NCBI RefSeq assembly: GCF_035189165.1
Contig: NZ_CP045246.1
Location: 744,001-808,000 of the forward strand
Direction: 5' to 3'
Length of the DNA: 64,000 bases
From: Arthrobacter sp. JZ12
GTDB lineage: Bacteria; Actinomycetota; Actinomycetes; Actinomycetales; Micrococcaceae
The position numbers and the translations under genes were made by a program. Under the pieces are notes generated by a model. That model was not told where the DNA came from, ran no database searches, and was given only the letters and a program-made list of their open reading frames with translations. Below are positions 17,564 to 25,975 of the stretch, in pieces. Numbering within the stretch: position 1 is the stretch's first letter; each line of letters starts with the position of its first letter.

Positions 17564-19032
17564 CGCAGCACCTCGAAGAAGCCGGCGCTCAAACCGCTGG
17601 AGATCCTGACTACCGCGACGAAGGCCTGGAGTTCCCGCCAGGTTTTGTCTTCGGTTCGGCCACCGCCTCCTACCAGATCGAAGGTGCTGTCGAGGCGGAC
17701 GGACGCGGCCCCTCCATCTGGGACACCTTCAGCCACACGGCGGGCAAAGTGTGGAACGGTGACACCGGGGACATAGCCTGCGACCACTACCACCGGGTGG
17801 AGTCCGACCTCGACCTGATGAAGCAGCTCGGCCTGGAGTCGTACCGCTTCTCCATTGCCTGGCCTCGCATCCAGCCCACCGGCCGGGGGCCGGCCAACGA
17901 GGCGGGCCTGGCCTTCTACGAGCGGCTGGTCGACGGTCTGCTGGCGCGCAACATCAAGCCGATTGTCACTCTCTACCACTGGGACCTGCCGCAGGCACTG
18001 GAGGACGGCGGCGGCTGGACCAACCGGGAGACTGCGCTCGCCTTCGGTGACTACGCGCGAATTGTCGGAGAACGGCTCGGTGACAGGGTGGCCGTCTGGA
18101 CCACACTGAATGAGCCTTGGTGCAGCGCCTACCTTGGTTACGGTTCGGGAGCACATGCACCCGGCCGCACCGAGCCGGCTGCGGCCCTCGCCGCTGTGCA
18201 CCATCTGAACCTGGCGCATGGGCTTGCCGTCTCCGCGCTGCGCGAAGTGGTAACCAATGATCCTGACTTTGCGATCACCCTGAACCTGCATGTTTTCCGC
18301 CCCGACGGTGACACCGGTGCGGAAGCGGTTCGTCGGGTGGACGGGTTGGCCAACCGTTTGTTCCTGGATCCGCTGCTGAACGGAACCTACCCCGAGGACG
18401 TCCTGGCCGATACAGCCGGGATCACTGACTGGTCGTTCATCCAGCAGGGGGACCTGGGCATCATCAGGCAACCGCTGGACCTGCTGGGAGTGAACTACTA
18501 CTCCACAACACGGGTGCGGATGTGGGACGGAAACGGTGAGAAGCAGAACGCAGACGGGCACAAGCCCTCAGCGGGCACGGCTTGGCCCGGCGCCGACGAC
18601 GTCGAGTTCCTTCCCCAGCCCGGCCCGTACACCGAGATGGGCTGGAACATCGACCCGTCAGGACTCGAGGACCTGCTCGTGTCGCTGCATGAACGCTGGC
18701 CGAGCGTGCCGTTGATGATCACCGAGAACGGCGCGGCGTTCTCGGACGTCGTGGAGACGGACGCCGATGGTCAGCGCCGTGTGCACGATTTCGACCGCAT
18801 CGACTACCTGCGTCGCCACTTCACCGCCGCCCACCGCGCCATGAGCCGCGGCGTCGATCTGCGCGGCTACCAGGTGTGGTCGCTGATGGACAACTTCGAG
18901 TGGGGCTACGGCTATTCCAAGCGGTTCGGCATTGTGCACGTCGACTACGAGACGCTTGAGCGCACCCTAAAGGACAGCGCCCGCTGGTACGCCCGCCTGA
19001 TTCGGGAACGCCGCATCCCCGGGCTGGAGTAA
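17560..19032 (+). CDS. Beta-glucosidase, glycoside hydrolase family 1
   Basis: A 490-residue protein of normal GH1 length. It has [15 protein letters not shown] at the N-terminus, the acid/base E185 in TLNEPW and the nucleophile E389 in [16 protein letters not shown] and the [13 protein letters not shown] region near the C-terminus complete the family pattern. It would split the beta-1,4-glucose backbone left after removal of xylose. It is cytoplasmic. Its ATG overlaps the stop of the alpha-xylosidase gene in ATGA, and it ends the operon just before a strong hairpin. Confidence 0.93.
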   Translation: MTQHLEEAGAQTAGDPDYRDEGLEFPPGFVFGSATASYQIEGAVEADGRGPSIWDTFSHTAGKVWNGDTGDIACDHYHRVESDLDLMKQLGLESYRFSIAWPRIQPTGRGPANEAGLAFYERLVDGLLARNIKPIVTLYHWDLPQALEDGGGWTNRETALAFGDYARIVGERLGDRVAVWTTLNEPWCSAYLGYGSGAHAPGRTEPAAALAAVHHLNLAHGLAVSALREVVTNDPDFAITLNLHVFRPDGDTGAEAVRRVDGLANRLFLDPLLNGTYPEDVLADTAGITDWSFIQQGDLGIIRQPLDLLGVNYYSTTRVRMWDGNGEKQNADGHKPSAGTAWPGADDVEFLPQPGPYTEMGWNIDPSGLEDLLVSLHERWPSVPLMITENGAAFSDVVETDADGQRRVHDFDRIDYLRRHFTAAHRAMSRGVDLRGYQVWSLMDNFEWGYGYSKRFGIVHVDYETLERTLKDSARWYARLIRERRIPGLE

Positions 19033-19041
19033 GCCCGCGAT

Positions 19042-19076
19042 GGGCCGGCTGTAGCCATAGCTGGCAGAGCCGGCCC
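19042..19076. terminator. Hairpin after the glycosidase operon
   Basis: GGGCCGGCT at 19042-19050 pairs perfectly with AGCCGGCCC at 19068-19076 across a 17-base loop. It begins 9 bp after the GH1 stop, where an operon terminator is expected. The downstream strand lacks a clear T-run, so intrinsic termination is only probable. Confidence 0.5.
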
Positions 19077-19086
19077 TGTTCGGGTG

Positions 19087-19341
19087 CTACCCGCCAGCCT
19101 GCTGCGCGTCGGAACCACCCGAGACCCGTCCGCTGGACTTCTGCAGTCGGTCGATGTGTTCCGATGCCTGTGCCTTGGTGAGGTCGGCGGGTAATTCCTC
19201 GCCGGCCTCGCGGGCCAGGGTGTCCAGATAGCTGCGCTGCGCGTCAGTCATGGGTTCATCGCCGGTGACCCAATCTTCAGGGTCACGTGCAAAGCCGCCT
19301 TGAGGCTCCGGCGTCGGGCTTCCCAGTGTTTCATCGGACAT
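19087..19341 (-). CDS. DUF3072 family small protein
   Basis: An 84-residue acidic protein with the typical core DPEDWVTGDEPMTDAQRSYL and TLAREAGEELPADLTKAQAS, which I recognise as DUF3072. The family is widespread in actinobacteria and has no known function; the core looks like a SAP-like or LEM-like helical bundle that could bind DNA, but this is inference. GGAG precedes the ATG. It lies 35 bp downstream of another hypothetical gene on the same strand. Confidence 0.8.
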   Translation of the reverse strand: MSDETLGSPTPEPQGGFARDPEDWVTGDEPMTDAQRSYLDTLAREAGEELPADLTKAQASEHIDRLQKSSGRVSGGSDAQQAGG

Positions 19342-19376
19342 GGTGTTGCTCCTTCGTTGATGCAGGGGAATGGTTC

Positions 19377-19841
19377 TTAGCTGGCTGTCTGGCTCGCTTC
19401 GGGGGGCAGCGCCTCATGGTGCTCGCGTCCGTGGGTACGGCGGTCTTCCTTCATCTCCGCTTCGAACAGATGTCGTTTGCCCTCGACGAGTTGGTCGCGT
19501 GCGCGCTTCTCAATCGCCTTGAACTGGGCGTAATAGTGGTCGTCGTAGTCCTCCACGATCTGGAACGTCCAGCGACCCTCGATCACGTTACGACCAACGA
19601 TGTCGCGGTTCACCTCATCGGCGAGTTCTGTGTGCCCGGCCTCGCGCAACAGGTCAACGGCTTCTCCCAGTGCCAGGTCGGCGGTGCCGGTCAGCCGGTG
19701 GAAGCCGTACAGGAGACCGCGTGCGTGTTCCACCACCTCCAGTGCCTCGGAGAGTTTGCCGAGCGCCTCGATGGTCTTGTCGGACGCACCATTTGGTCGC
19801 TGGTGGTTGCTGTCCGGTCCGTCGGATCCTGAAATAGTCAT
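19377..19841 (-). CDS. Conserved hypothetical protein, helical, acidic and histidine-rich tail
   Basis: About 154 residues from the start at 19841 (MTISGSDGP); GTG or ATG codons upstream at 19853 and 19886 are alternatives and none has a strong ribosome site. The protein is predicted all-helical, with the central region EVVEHARGLLYGFHRLTG and a charged C-terminus. I recognise similar actinobacterial hypothetical proteins but no function. It is probably in one unit with the DUF3072 gene. Confidence 0.65.
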   Translation of the reverse strand: MTISGSDGPDSNHQRPNGASDKTIEALGKLSEALEVVEHARGLLYGFHRLTGTADLALGEAVDLLREAGHTELADEVNRDIVGRNVIEGRWTFQIVEDYDDHYYAQFKAIEKRARDQLVEGKRHLFEAEMKEDRRTHGREHHEALPPEASQTAS

Positions 19842-20008
19842 ACTGCTTACCATATACAGCAGGGAAGCCGGTTGGGCAGAGGGCAAGCTGCACTGTGACC
19901 CCGCGCGTAGCAGGATTGATAAGCCGGCTGGCTAACGCCTAATCTGGAGCTGTTCAGCAGAGAGCCACATACCCTCTCGCTTGGGAGATTCAAGGATGGG
20001 TGGTCAAT

Positions 20009-21157
20009 ATGCGGACATTCGGCGTAGAGGAAGAGTTCCTCCTGATCGATCCGACCAAGTTGTGTCCTGAACCTGCCGCAGACGCCGTTTTTCTGGCCGC
20101 CGGTCACCATGACGTGACCCGCGAGGTCAAGCAGGAACAGATAGAAACAGGCACGCACCCTCAGTCGTCCCTTGAGGAGCTCTACGCTGACATCCTCCGG
20201 CACAGGGCGCTTGCGGACGAGGCGGCTGTGCGAAGTGGGGTCCGGATCGCAGCCCTGGGAACCTCCCCCATCGTCACGGGCACCCGCGTCACCCATGAGA
20301 CGCGCTACCTGCAGATGCAGGAGCGGTTCGGAGCCACCCTTCGCGATCAGCTGACCTGCGGCTGCCATGTTCACGTTTCTGTGGAGTCGGATGAGGAGGG
20401 CGTTGCTGTACTGGACCGCATTCGGGTGTGGCTGCCGGTGCTGGCTGCCTTAAGTACAAACTCACCGTTCTGGGCGGGAGAGGATTCCGGTTTCGCAAGC
20501 TATCGCGGGCAGGCCTGGAACCGGTGGCCTACCGCGGGCCCCTGTGAGATCTTCGGATCCGCGGAGGCATACAGCGCCCTGATCGCCCAACTGCTTGCGA
20601 CTGGTGTGCCGCTCGATGGCCAGGCTGTCTACTTTGATGCCCGCCTGAGCACACGTCATCCAACGGTCGAGGTTCGCGTGGCGGATGTCTGCCTCCAGCC
20701 TGACGATGCTGTCCTGCAGGCCGCTCTCACCAGGGCGCTGGTGGAAACTGCGGTGAGGGAGTGGACCGCCGGGGTTCCGCCGATCCCTATGCCGGCCGCC
20801 CAGTTGCGACTCGGGTGCTGGAGGGCAAGCCGCTTTGGGATCGACGGTGAACTGCTCGACCCGTTGAGCGGCACGCTTCGCGACGCCCATGAGTTGGCCC
20901 GCGCGCTGCTTGAGTACGTGCGACCGGTTCTTCGCGAGCAGGGCGAGGACCTCCTCGTGGAGTCACTGCTCAACCAGGTCCTCATTCGGGGAACCGGCAG
21001 CACCCGCCAGCGTGCCGTCTATGCCCGGACCGAGAGCCTCGCGGAAGTAGTGTCGGACGCCGTTTTCCTCACCGGGGCGGGCCAGGGCTCACTGGAGGAA
21101 CGCCACGCGGATTCTGCCTGCTTCCACATGCGTGGGAACGAACTGTTCCGCATCTAG
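20009..21157 (+). CDS. ybdK: Carboxylate-amine ligase, GCS2/YbdK family
   Basis: A 382-residue protein with the family start RTFGVEEEFLLID, the CGCHVHV metal/ATP motif and AYFDARLS-like strand VYFDARLSTRHPTVEVRV. These belong to the glutamine-synthetase-like fold of glutamate-cysteine ligase type 2. YbdK shows weak gamma-glutamylcysteine ligase activity; the true substrate in this organism is uncertain, since actinobacteria make mycothiol and ergothioneine rather than glutathione. The ATG at 20009 has a purine-rich site about eight bases upstream; a GTG at 20000 is an alternative. It is monocistronic and is followed by four tandem repeat units. Confidence 0.85.
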   Translation: MRTFGVEEEFLLIDPTKLCPEPAADAVFLAAGHHDVTREVKQEQIETGTHPQSSLEELYADILRHRALADEAAVRSGVRIAALGTSPIVTGTRVTHETRYLQMQERFGATLRDQLTCGCHVHVSVESDEEGVAVLDRIRVWLPVLAALSTNSPFWAGEDSGFASYRGQAWNRWPTAGPCEIFGSAEAYSALIAQLLATGVPLDGQAVYFDARLSTRHPTVEVRVADVCLQPDDAVLQAALTRALVETAVREWTAGVPPIPMPAAQLRLGCWRASRFGIDGELLDPLSGTLRDAHELARALLEYVRPVLREQGEDLLVESLLNQVLIRGTGSTRQRAVYARTESLAEVVSDAVFLTGAGQGSLEERHADSACFHMRGNELFRI

Positions 21158-21209
21158 CTGTCACGCCGGCCTGTCACGCCGGCCTGTCACGCAGGCCTGT
21201 CACGCCGGT
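21158..21209. repeat. Four 13-bp tandem units after the ybdK stop codon
   Basis: Units of CTGTCACGCCGGC start at 21158, 21171, 21184 and 21197, with one substitution in unit 3 and a changed end in unit 4. They begin immediately after the TAG stop and end just before the stop of the convergent oxidoreductase gene. Such an array could form alternating hairpins, but there is no T-run. Confidence 0.85.
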
Positions 21210-21210
21210 G

Positions 21211-21870
21211 TCAGGCGACGTCGGCATATCGTCTCGCCTCGGCGAGCCCCTTGCGCACCTGGTCGACGTCGTACTCCGGGCCGTAGACAGGTGTATCGCG
21301 CTGGAAGCGCCAGCCTTCGGCGAGCGGACCGGCGTCGACCACGTCAAACCCGAACTGGTCGATCAGGGCAGCAACGGTGCGCTTTGCGTCGTCGTCGTCC
21401 CCTGCTATTGGAAGCGCACGGCGGCCGGGAGTGCCGGGGGCGCTGGCCTTGGATGTGAGGTGGGCGGCGTAGATGTTGTTGAAGGCCTTGACCACGTGCG
21501 CGTCGGGGAGTCGCTGCTGGAGCAGCTCGCTGGTGGTGGTCGACTCGTCGTCTAGTTCGCGGATGTTCCCGTCGCGCTGGGGGTAGTAGTTGTTGGTGTC
21601 GATCACGGTCTTGCCCTTGAGCGGGCCTGCGGGCACCGCATCAATCGCCTTGAGAGGCACACTTACGACGACGACGTCGCCCGCCTCCGCTGCCTCCTGC
21701 GGGGTGGCGGCGCGCGCGTGATCGCCCAGTTCTTCGATGAGGTCCACGAGGGTTTCGGGGCCACGGGAATTGCTCATGACGACCGAGTAGCCGTTGCTGA
21801 CTGCGAGGCGGGCGAGCTGAGAGCCGATATGTCCGCTGCCAATGAAGCCGATGGTCTGCACATTTTCCAT
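21211..21870 (-). CDS. F420-dependent NADP oxidoreductase-family protein
   Basis: A 219-residue protein with the N-terminal dinucleotide-binding motif IGFIGSGHIGSQLARL and the strand VVVVSVPLKAI, followed by VIDTNNYYP and VVKAFNNIYA. This is the pattern of the F420-dependent NADP reductase (NADP_Rxtase_F420) family. Many actinobacterial members use only NADP. The start at 21870 (MENVQT) is chosen because the glycine-rich motif follows directly; a longer frame up to 21981 is unconserved. The physiological substrate cannot be told. It converges on ybdK. Confidence 0.8.
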   Translation of the reverse strand: MENVQTIGFIGSGHIGSQLARLAVSNGYSVVMSNSRGPETLVDLIEELGDHARAATPQEAAEAGDVVVVSVPLKAIDAVPAGPLKGKTVIDTNNYYPQRDGNIRELDDESTTTSELLQQRLPDAHVVKAFNNIYAAHLTSKASAPGTPGRRALPIAGDDDDAKRTVAALIDQFGFDVVDAGPLAEGWRFQRDTPVYGPEYDVDQVRKGLAEARRYADVA

Positions 21871-22105
21871 GGCGGGTACAACCGTGGTGTGCCGTGGATA
21901 TTCCGGAAGCTGTAGTTGGGGTGGGCCAGCTCGGGTTGGTTTGCTCTGCTTGTGGTGGATCCGCTGCCGCTGACCAGGCACTTCCCCTTCCGACCTGCAC
22001 GAACGTCAGCCAGCTCTGCGCCCTTTTCGGTCGTGCTTCTGGTGCACTCTTTCCCCGTTTCACGCCTGCTGCAGGAATGTCAGTGGTGGGTGATGTGATG
22101 GGTTT

Positions 22106-23542
22106 ATGGCGGGGATGGGTTCTGCGGGGAAACATTGGGTTGCTGAGGAGACGGCGTTATGGGCGTCGGACTCCGTCGTGGGCCCGCTCGCCGGGCAGCT
22201 TGCCCATCACCCGGTAGCTAACCGGGATCTGGACCGGTCGCTGGAATGCCTGGAGGAGCTGGCGTCGTTGCGGGCGTGGGTGGATGCGCAGGAAGCCAAG
22301 CTGCTGGCCCGGATTTCGGAGCTCGCGCTCGGATCCATGGCCGAGCGGGGTTATGCCGGGCCGTCGGCGGAGGAGTCCGCTCAGACCCTGGCCGCCGCCG
22401 ACGTGGGTGCGGTGCTGAAGGTGCCGGAGGGGTCGGCCGGGAAACTGGTGGAGCAGGCGAAGCTGTTGGTGAACTTCTTCCCGGCTACCGTGGAGGCGCT
22501 GCAGTTGGGCAGGATTTCCCGCCGGCACGCGGTCACGGTGGCGCAGGAATGCTGCGGGGTCCCCGAACATGAGGTCCCCGGGTTCGAGGAACAGTTGTTG
22601 GAGATCGCCCGGACCACCACAGTGGCGAAGCTCGGGCACCGGGCGCGCCGACTCCGTGAACGCCTGCACCCCGAAGCGTTGGGTGTGCGGCGGGAGAAGA
22701 AGGCCCGCGAACGGTGCGTGGTGGTCGACCCGGACCGTGACGGTATGGCCTGGCTTAGTGCCTACCTGCCCGCCGAGACGGCGTACGGGATCGCGCACCG
22801 TGTGGACATCACCGCCCGCACCCTAAAGGGCCCTGATGAGGACAGGATGTTGGGCCAGTTGCGGGCGGACGTGTTCGCTGACCTGCTCACCCACACCTGC
22901 CCCAGCGACCCCACCATCATCGATCCCATCCTCATCGATCCCACCGTTACCGCCGGCGGGACCTTCGGCGCCGCGACGGGTTCCGGGCAACGAGGGGGCT
23001 CAGGAGCGGAAAATACTGGTCAGTTCGACGAGGGATATCGGGGGATCAGGGCGCGGGTGTTCGTCACCGTCCCGGTAATGACCCTGCTCGGCGGGGACCA
23101 GCCGGCGGAGTTGGACGGGTACGGTCCGATCGACGCGGACACCGCCCGCCGGCTGGCCGGCCACGCACCCTCGTTCACCCGGCTGCTGACCCACCCAGAG
23201 TCGGGGGCGGTGCTCTCGGTGGGCAGGACACGGTACCGGCCGCCGAAAGACCTGCAGGACTGGGTCCGGGTCCGCGACAGGACCTGCCGGCACCCGGGCT
23301 GTAACCGCTCGGCGGCCGGCTGCGAGATCGACCACACTATCCCCTGGCATCAGGGCGGGTACACCCGCGCCGACAATCTCGCCGCGCTCTGCAAACGCCA
23401 CCACATGTTCAAATCCGAAGGGCTCTGGCACTACACCCAGCCGAACGAAGGCACCATCAAAGCCACCTCCTTCGCCGGCAGGATCTACACAACCGAACCC
23501 GAAACCGACCCCGCACAAGCCCAAGCACCACCACCGTTCTAA
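22106..23542 (+). CDS. DUF222 protein with C-terminal HNH endonuclease domain
   Basis: A 478-residue protein. Residues 30-300 form the helical DUF222 region, with LRERLHPEALGVRREKKARE and RDGMAWLSAYLPAETAYGIA. The HNH nuclease domain is at the end: CRHPGC, then CEIDHTIPWHQGG and NLAALCKRHHMFK, giving both zinc cysteine pairs and the HNH histidines. These are 13E12-type proteins, which occur in many copies in mycobacteria and Arthrobacter. Their function is unknown; mobility or DNA repair has been suggested. Start codons at 22106 and 22115 are both possible. A second, divergent copy lies at 52.1 kb. Confidence 0.85.
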   Translation: MAGMGSAGKHWVAEETALWASDSVVGPLAGQLAHHPVANRDLDRSLECLEELASLRAWVDAQEAKLLARISELALGSMAERGYAGPSAEESAQTLAAADVGAVLKVPEGSAGKLVEQAKLLVNFFPATVEALQLGRISRRHAVTVAQECCGVPEHEVPGFEEQLLEIARTTTVAKLGHRARRLRERLHPEALGVRREKKARERCVVVDPDRDGMAWLSAYLPAETAYGIAHRVDITARTLKGPDEDRMLGQLRADVFADLLTHTCPSDPTIIDPILIDPTVTAGGTFGAATGSGQRGGSGAENTGQFDEGYRGIRARVFVTVPVMTLLGGDQPAELDGYGPIDADTARRLAGHAPSFTRLLTHPESGAVLSVGRTRYRPPKDLQDWVRVRDRTCRHPGCNRSAAGCEIDHTIPWHQGGYTRADNLAALCKRHHMFKSEGLWHYTQPNEGTIKATSFAGRIYTTEPETDPAQAQAPPPF

Positions 23543-23562
23543 GGGACGGATGAGAGTTGCAA

Positions 23563-24480
23563 TCAGTTTGGGAAGTACCGGCCTCGATCTGGCGTGCGCC
23601 GGTACTCCCCAATCTGGGCTATACGAACTGAGCTACTTGGTGAGGCCGTTGGGGACTGGGGGATGGTTAGGTCGGCGATGATCGGCAGGTGGTCTGAAGA
23701 CATCGAGTTGATGACCTCAGCGTGACGTGGCTCGACGTCGCCACGGGTCAGGATGTAGTCGATACGACGGTTCGGATTGACCACCGGGTAGGTGTAGGCG
23801 TTGTCTTGCCCGAGTTCGTCGAAGACGTCGTCGAACTCGGTGAGGATCGATTCCATTTCCGGAGTGCCGGGAACGGCGTTGAGGTCGCCGACCAGGACGG
23901 CGGGGCGCTCGGATTCACCGGTGATATCGAGGATCTCCTTCACCTGCGACTGACGCTGCTCACTACGCTGGTGGTCGAGGTGCGTGTTGTAGACGCTGAT
24001 GTGATTGCCCTCGACATTGATGACGGCCTCAAGCAGCCCACGCTGTTCAGTGGGACGCTCGGCGTACTCAATGCTGGTCAGCAAGTGGTTTCCCGAGCTG
24101 AGAATCGGGTACTCGCTCAGGATGGCTGTACCGTACTGCCGGCGTTCTGTCTGCCCGGCAGCCGGATCCAGATTGAGATTGGCGGCATACGCGTAGTGCA
24201 TGCCAAGACGCTCCGCGAGTACCGCGGCTTGGTCCTGGAAGTCGCTCCGCGACGACCAATGATTGTCGACCTCCTGCAGGCCGATGATTTCGGCGCCTGA
24301 GTCTTCGATGACTCCGGCAACGCGCTCAAGGTCCAGAACGTCGGTGCGGTCCGCGCCATGGTGGATATTGAAGGCCATTACACGGATATCGGTGTCGGCC
24401 GGTGCAGCGGCAGCAGGAGCACTGCCGACTCCCACCGCAAGAGCTGCAACTGCACAGACGGATATGAGTTTCCTGAACAC
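23563..24480 (-). CDS. Secreted endonuclease/exonuclease/phosphatase (EEP) family protein
   Basis: A 305-residue protein with a signal peptide ending near APAAAAPAD, so it is exported. The EEP core is complete: VMAFNIHHG, LQEVDNHW (metal Glu), VYNTHLDH, VLVGDLNAVPG and, at the end, SSDHLPIIADL (catalytic Asp-His). The family hydrolyses phosphodiester or phosphomonoester bonds in nucleic acids, phospholipids or inositol phosphates; the substrate is not readable. It starts at GTG with GGAG upstream. It lies 132 bp downstream of the sortase gene on the same strand. Confidence 0.85.
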   Translation of the reverse strand: MFRKLISVCAVAALAVGVGSAPAAAAPADTDIRVMAFNIHHGADRTDVLDLERVAGVIEDSGAEIIGLQEVDNHWSSRSDFQDQAAVLAERLGMHYAYAANLNLDPAAGQTERRQYGTAILSEYPILSSGNHLLTSIEYAERPTEQRGLLEAVINVEGNHISVYNTHLDHQRSEQRQSQVKEILDITGESERPAVLVGDLNAVPGTPEMESILTEFDDVFDELGQDNAYTYPVVNPNRRIDYILTRGDVEPRHAEVINSMSSDHLPIIADLTIPQSPTASPSSSVRIAQIGEYRRTPDRGRYFPN

Positions 24481-24612
24481 GGGGTCTCCTCGCTAGCGGT
24501 TCGATGAAGGCGCTGCGAGCACATACGCAACGCCACCGGCGAGGCTAGGCGAGCCAGGTGACTGTCCGCCGTCGTCCATTCAACCGGCCGGTGAACCAAG
24601 AGGGGCCGGAGT

Positions 24613-25368
24613 TCAGGTTTGCAGCTTCGCGTAGATCACGTAGTTGTCATTGAAGGTCCCGGAAGCAGGGTCATAGCCGTCGCAAGTAATTAGGCGAAGC
24701 TCAGGACCCGGGGTATTTCCATACACCGCGAGCGTGGGAAAAGCGTTTTTGGAGTACTGCTCTCCCCGCTCCACGGTGAAGGTCGCGACCGTACCGTCTT
24801 CACGGGCAATTTCTATGGAGTCACCAGGAGCCAACTGTTTGATCCAGGCGAAGACCCCTGGTCCGCCGTCGTCTGCGTTGACATGGCCAAGGAAGATGGA
24901 CGGGCCCGGCTCACCCGGCGTCGGCGAGTTCCTGTACCAGGCAGCAGGTGCCCCGGGATGTCCTGGTGGGACTTCAAGCGTGCCGTCTGGCTGCAGCCCC
25001 ACGTACAGCAATCCGGACTGGACGCCGTGGGTGGGCATGGTGAGGGTCGTCGGTAGCGAGCGCTCGAATACTGACGGCTTCTGTGCCGCCGTTGACGGCT
25101 CAGCGGACGACGGCGCCGGACCAGTTTCGGCTGCATCATCACCATTAGACGGTGTTGCGGGAGTGGACGGTGTACGAGGACTTGACGATTCGGCGGACGG
25201 AGCAGCGGTCTTGGTGCGATCAGCTTCGCCTGCCACGACGGTGAAAGTGGGCTGGTCCCCGGCAGTTGGGGCTTCTGAGGACGCACCCCCGCAACCGGTG
25301 ACGAGCAGCAAAGGGACCGCTGTCGCAGCCAAAAGGCTCCTCCAGCGGTCCCGAACAAGGCTTGCCAT
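24613..25368 (-). CDS. Class F sortase, predicted lipid-anchored
   Basis: A 251-residue protein. An N-terminal lipobox, LLVTGC with Cys26, suggests lipid anchoring. A Ser/Pro/Thr-rich linker spans residues 35-100, and the sortase domain follows. The catalytic His is H162 in FLGHVN and the catalytic Cys is C229 in LITCDG. Class F sortases join a substrate's C-terminal sorting signal to the cell wall or process it. A very likely partner, an excalibur protein with a hydrophobic, Arg-tailed C-terminus, ends 32 bp upstream in the same operon. The ribosome site before the ATG is weak, which may mean translational dependence on the upstream gene. Confidence 0.88.
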   Translation of the reverse strand: MASLVRDRWRSLLAATAVPLLLVTGCGGASSEAPTAGDQPTFTVVAGEADRTKTAAPSAESSSPRTPSTPATPSNGDDAAETGPAPSSAEPSTAAQKPSVFERSLPTTLTMPTHGVQSGLLYVGLQPDGTLEVPPGHPGAPAAWYRNSPTPGEPGPSIFLGHVNADDGGPGVFAWIKQLAPGDSIEIAREDGTVATFTVERGEQYSKNAFPTLAVYGNTPGPELRLITCDGYDPASGTFNDNYVIYAKLQT

Positions 25369-25400
25369 GGGTAAAAAGCTATCCGATCAGCAGCCTCGGG

Positions 25401-25796
25401 TCAGTTCTGCACACGACGACGGACGGCGTACGTGCCGCCTGCCGCCAGCGCGACGACAAGTCCGCCTCCTAGCGCCAGCATGGCGGTATTGTCTGTGCTC
25501 TTCACCTCGACGCCAGTGGCTGCGCCGCCAACGGGCATCGTTGTGACCTGGTTGTTGTGGACAGGTACGAGGTTCGGGTTATAGGCGACGCTGGCGTTTT
25601 CGCAACCGATTCCGTCCAGGTCAGAGTCGAGATGAGTTGCGTAACCCGGCGAACCTGCCGGGATGTTGTATACCCCTAGGGCTGCCGCTGCTGAGCAGTT
25701 CGGGAATGGCGGGTGACTTGCCGACGCTGGCGCTGCCGAGAGAGCAACAAAGCCGGCTGCCGCTGCCACAGCCAGACCCACTGATGTCTTCTTCAT
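25401..25796 (-). CDS. Exported excalibur-domain protein with sorting-signal-like C-terminus
   Basis: A 131-residue protein. Residues 1-27 are a signal peptide ending in APASAS. Residues 31-66 are an excalibur domain, with paired Cys34/Cys65 and the calcium loop DSDLDGIGCE. A linker holds MPVGGAATG at 87-95, then a hydrophobic helix at 105-125 and an RRR tail. Signal peptide, hydrophobic helix and basic tail make the layout of a wall-anchored sortase substrate, but no LPXTG is present; MPVGG may be the variant motif. The ribosome site AAGGGGA is strong. The class F sortase follows at once, supporting an enzyme-substrate pair. Confidence 0.85.
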   Translation of the reverse strand: MKKTSVGLAVAAAAGFVALSAAPASASHPPFPNCSAAAALGVYNIPAGSPGYATHLDSDLDGIGCENASVAYNPNLVPVHNNQVTTMPVGGAATGVEVKSTDNTAMLALGGGLVVALAAGGTYAVRRRVQN

Positions 25797-25975
25797 GTTT
25801 TCCCCTTATCTAGTTCCGCGAGTGATGTGACGCGGATTACACGAGGCTAATCAGCTGGCTTATTACCGGTCAAGGAATTATTCACAGTTTTCTCCTTCCA
25901 AGTGACTAGCCCTTCCGCATGTGCTAGGCGAGAGCCCCGTACGATGGATGGACCGTCGCACCACCTGGGGAATCA

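Noticed and set aside
21158-21209. The tandem units as a CRISPR array
   Set aside because: Units are 13 bp without spacers; no cas genes are near.
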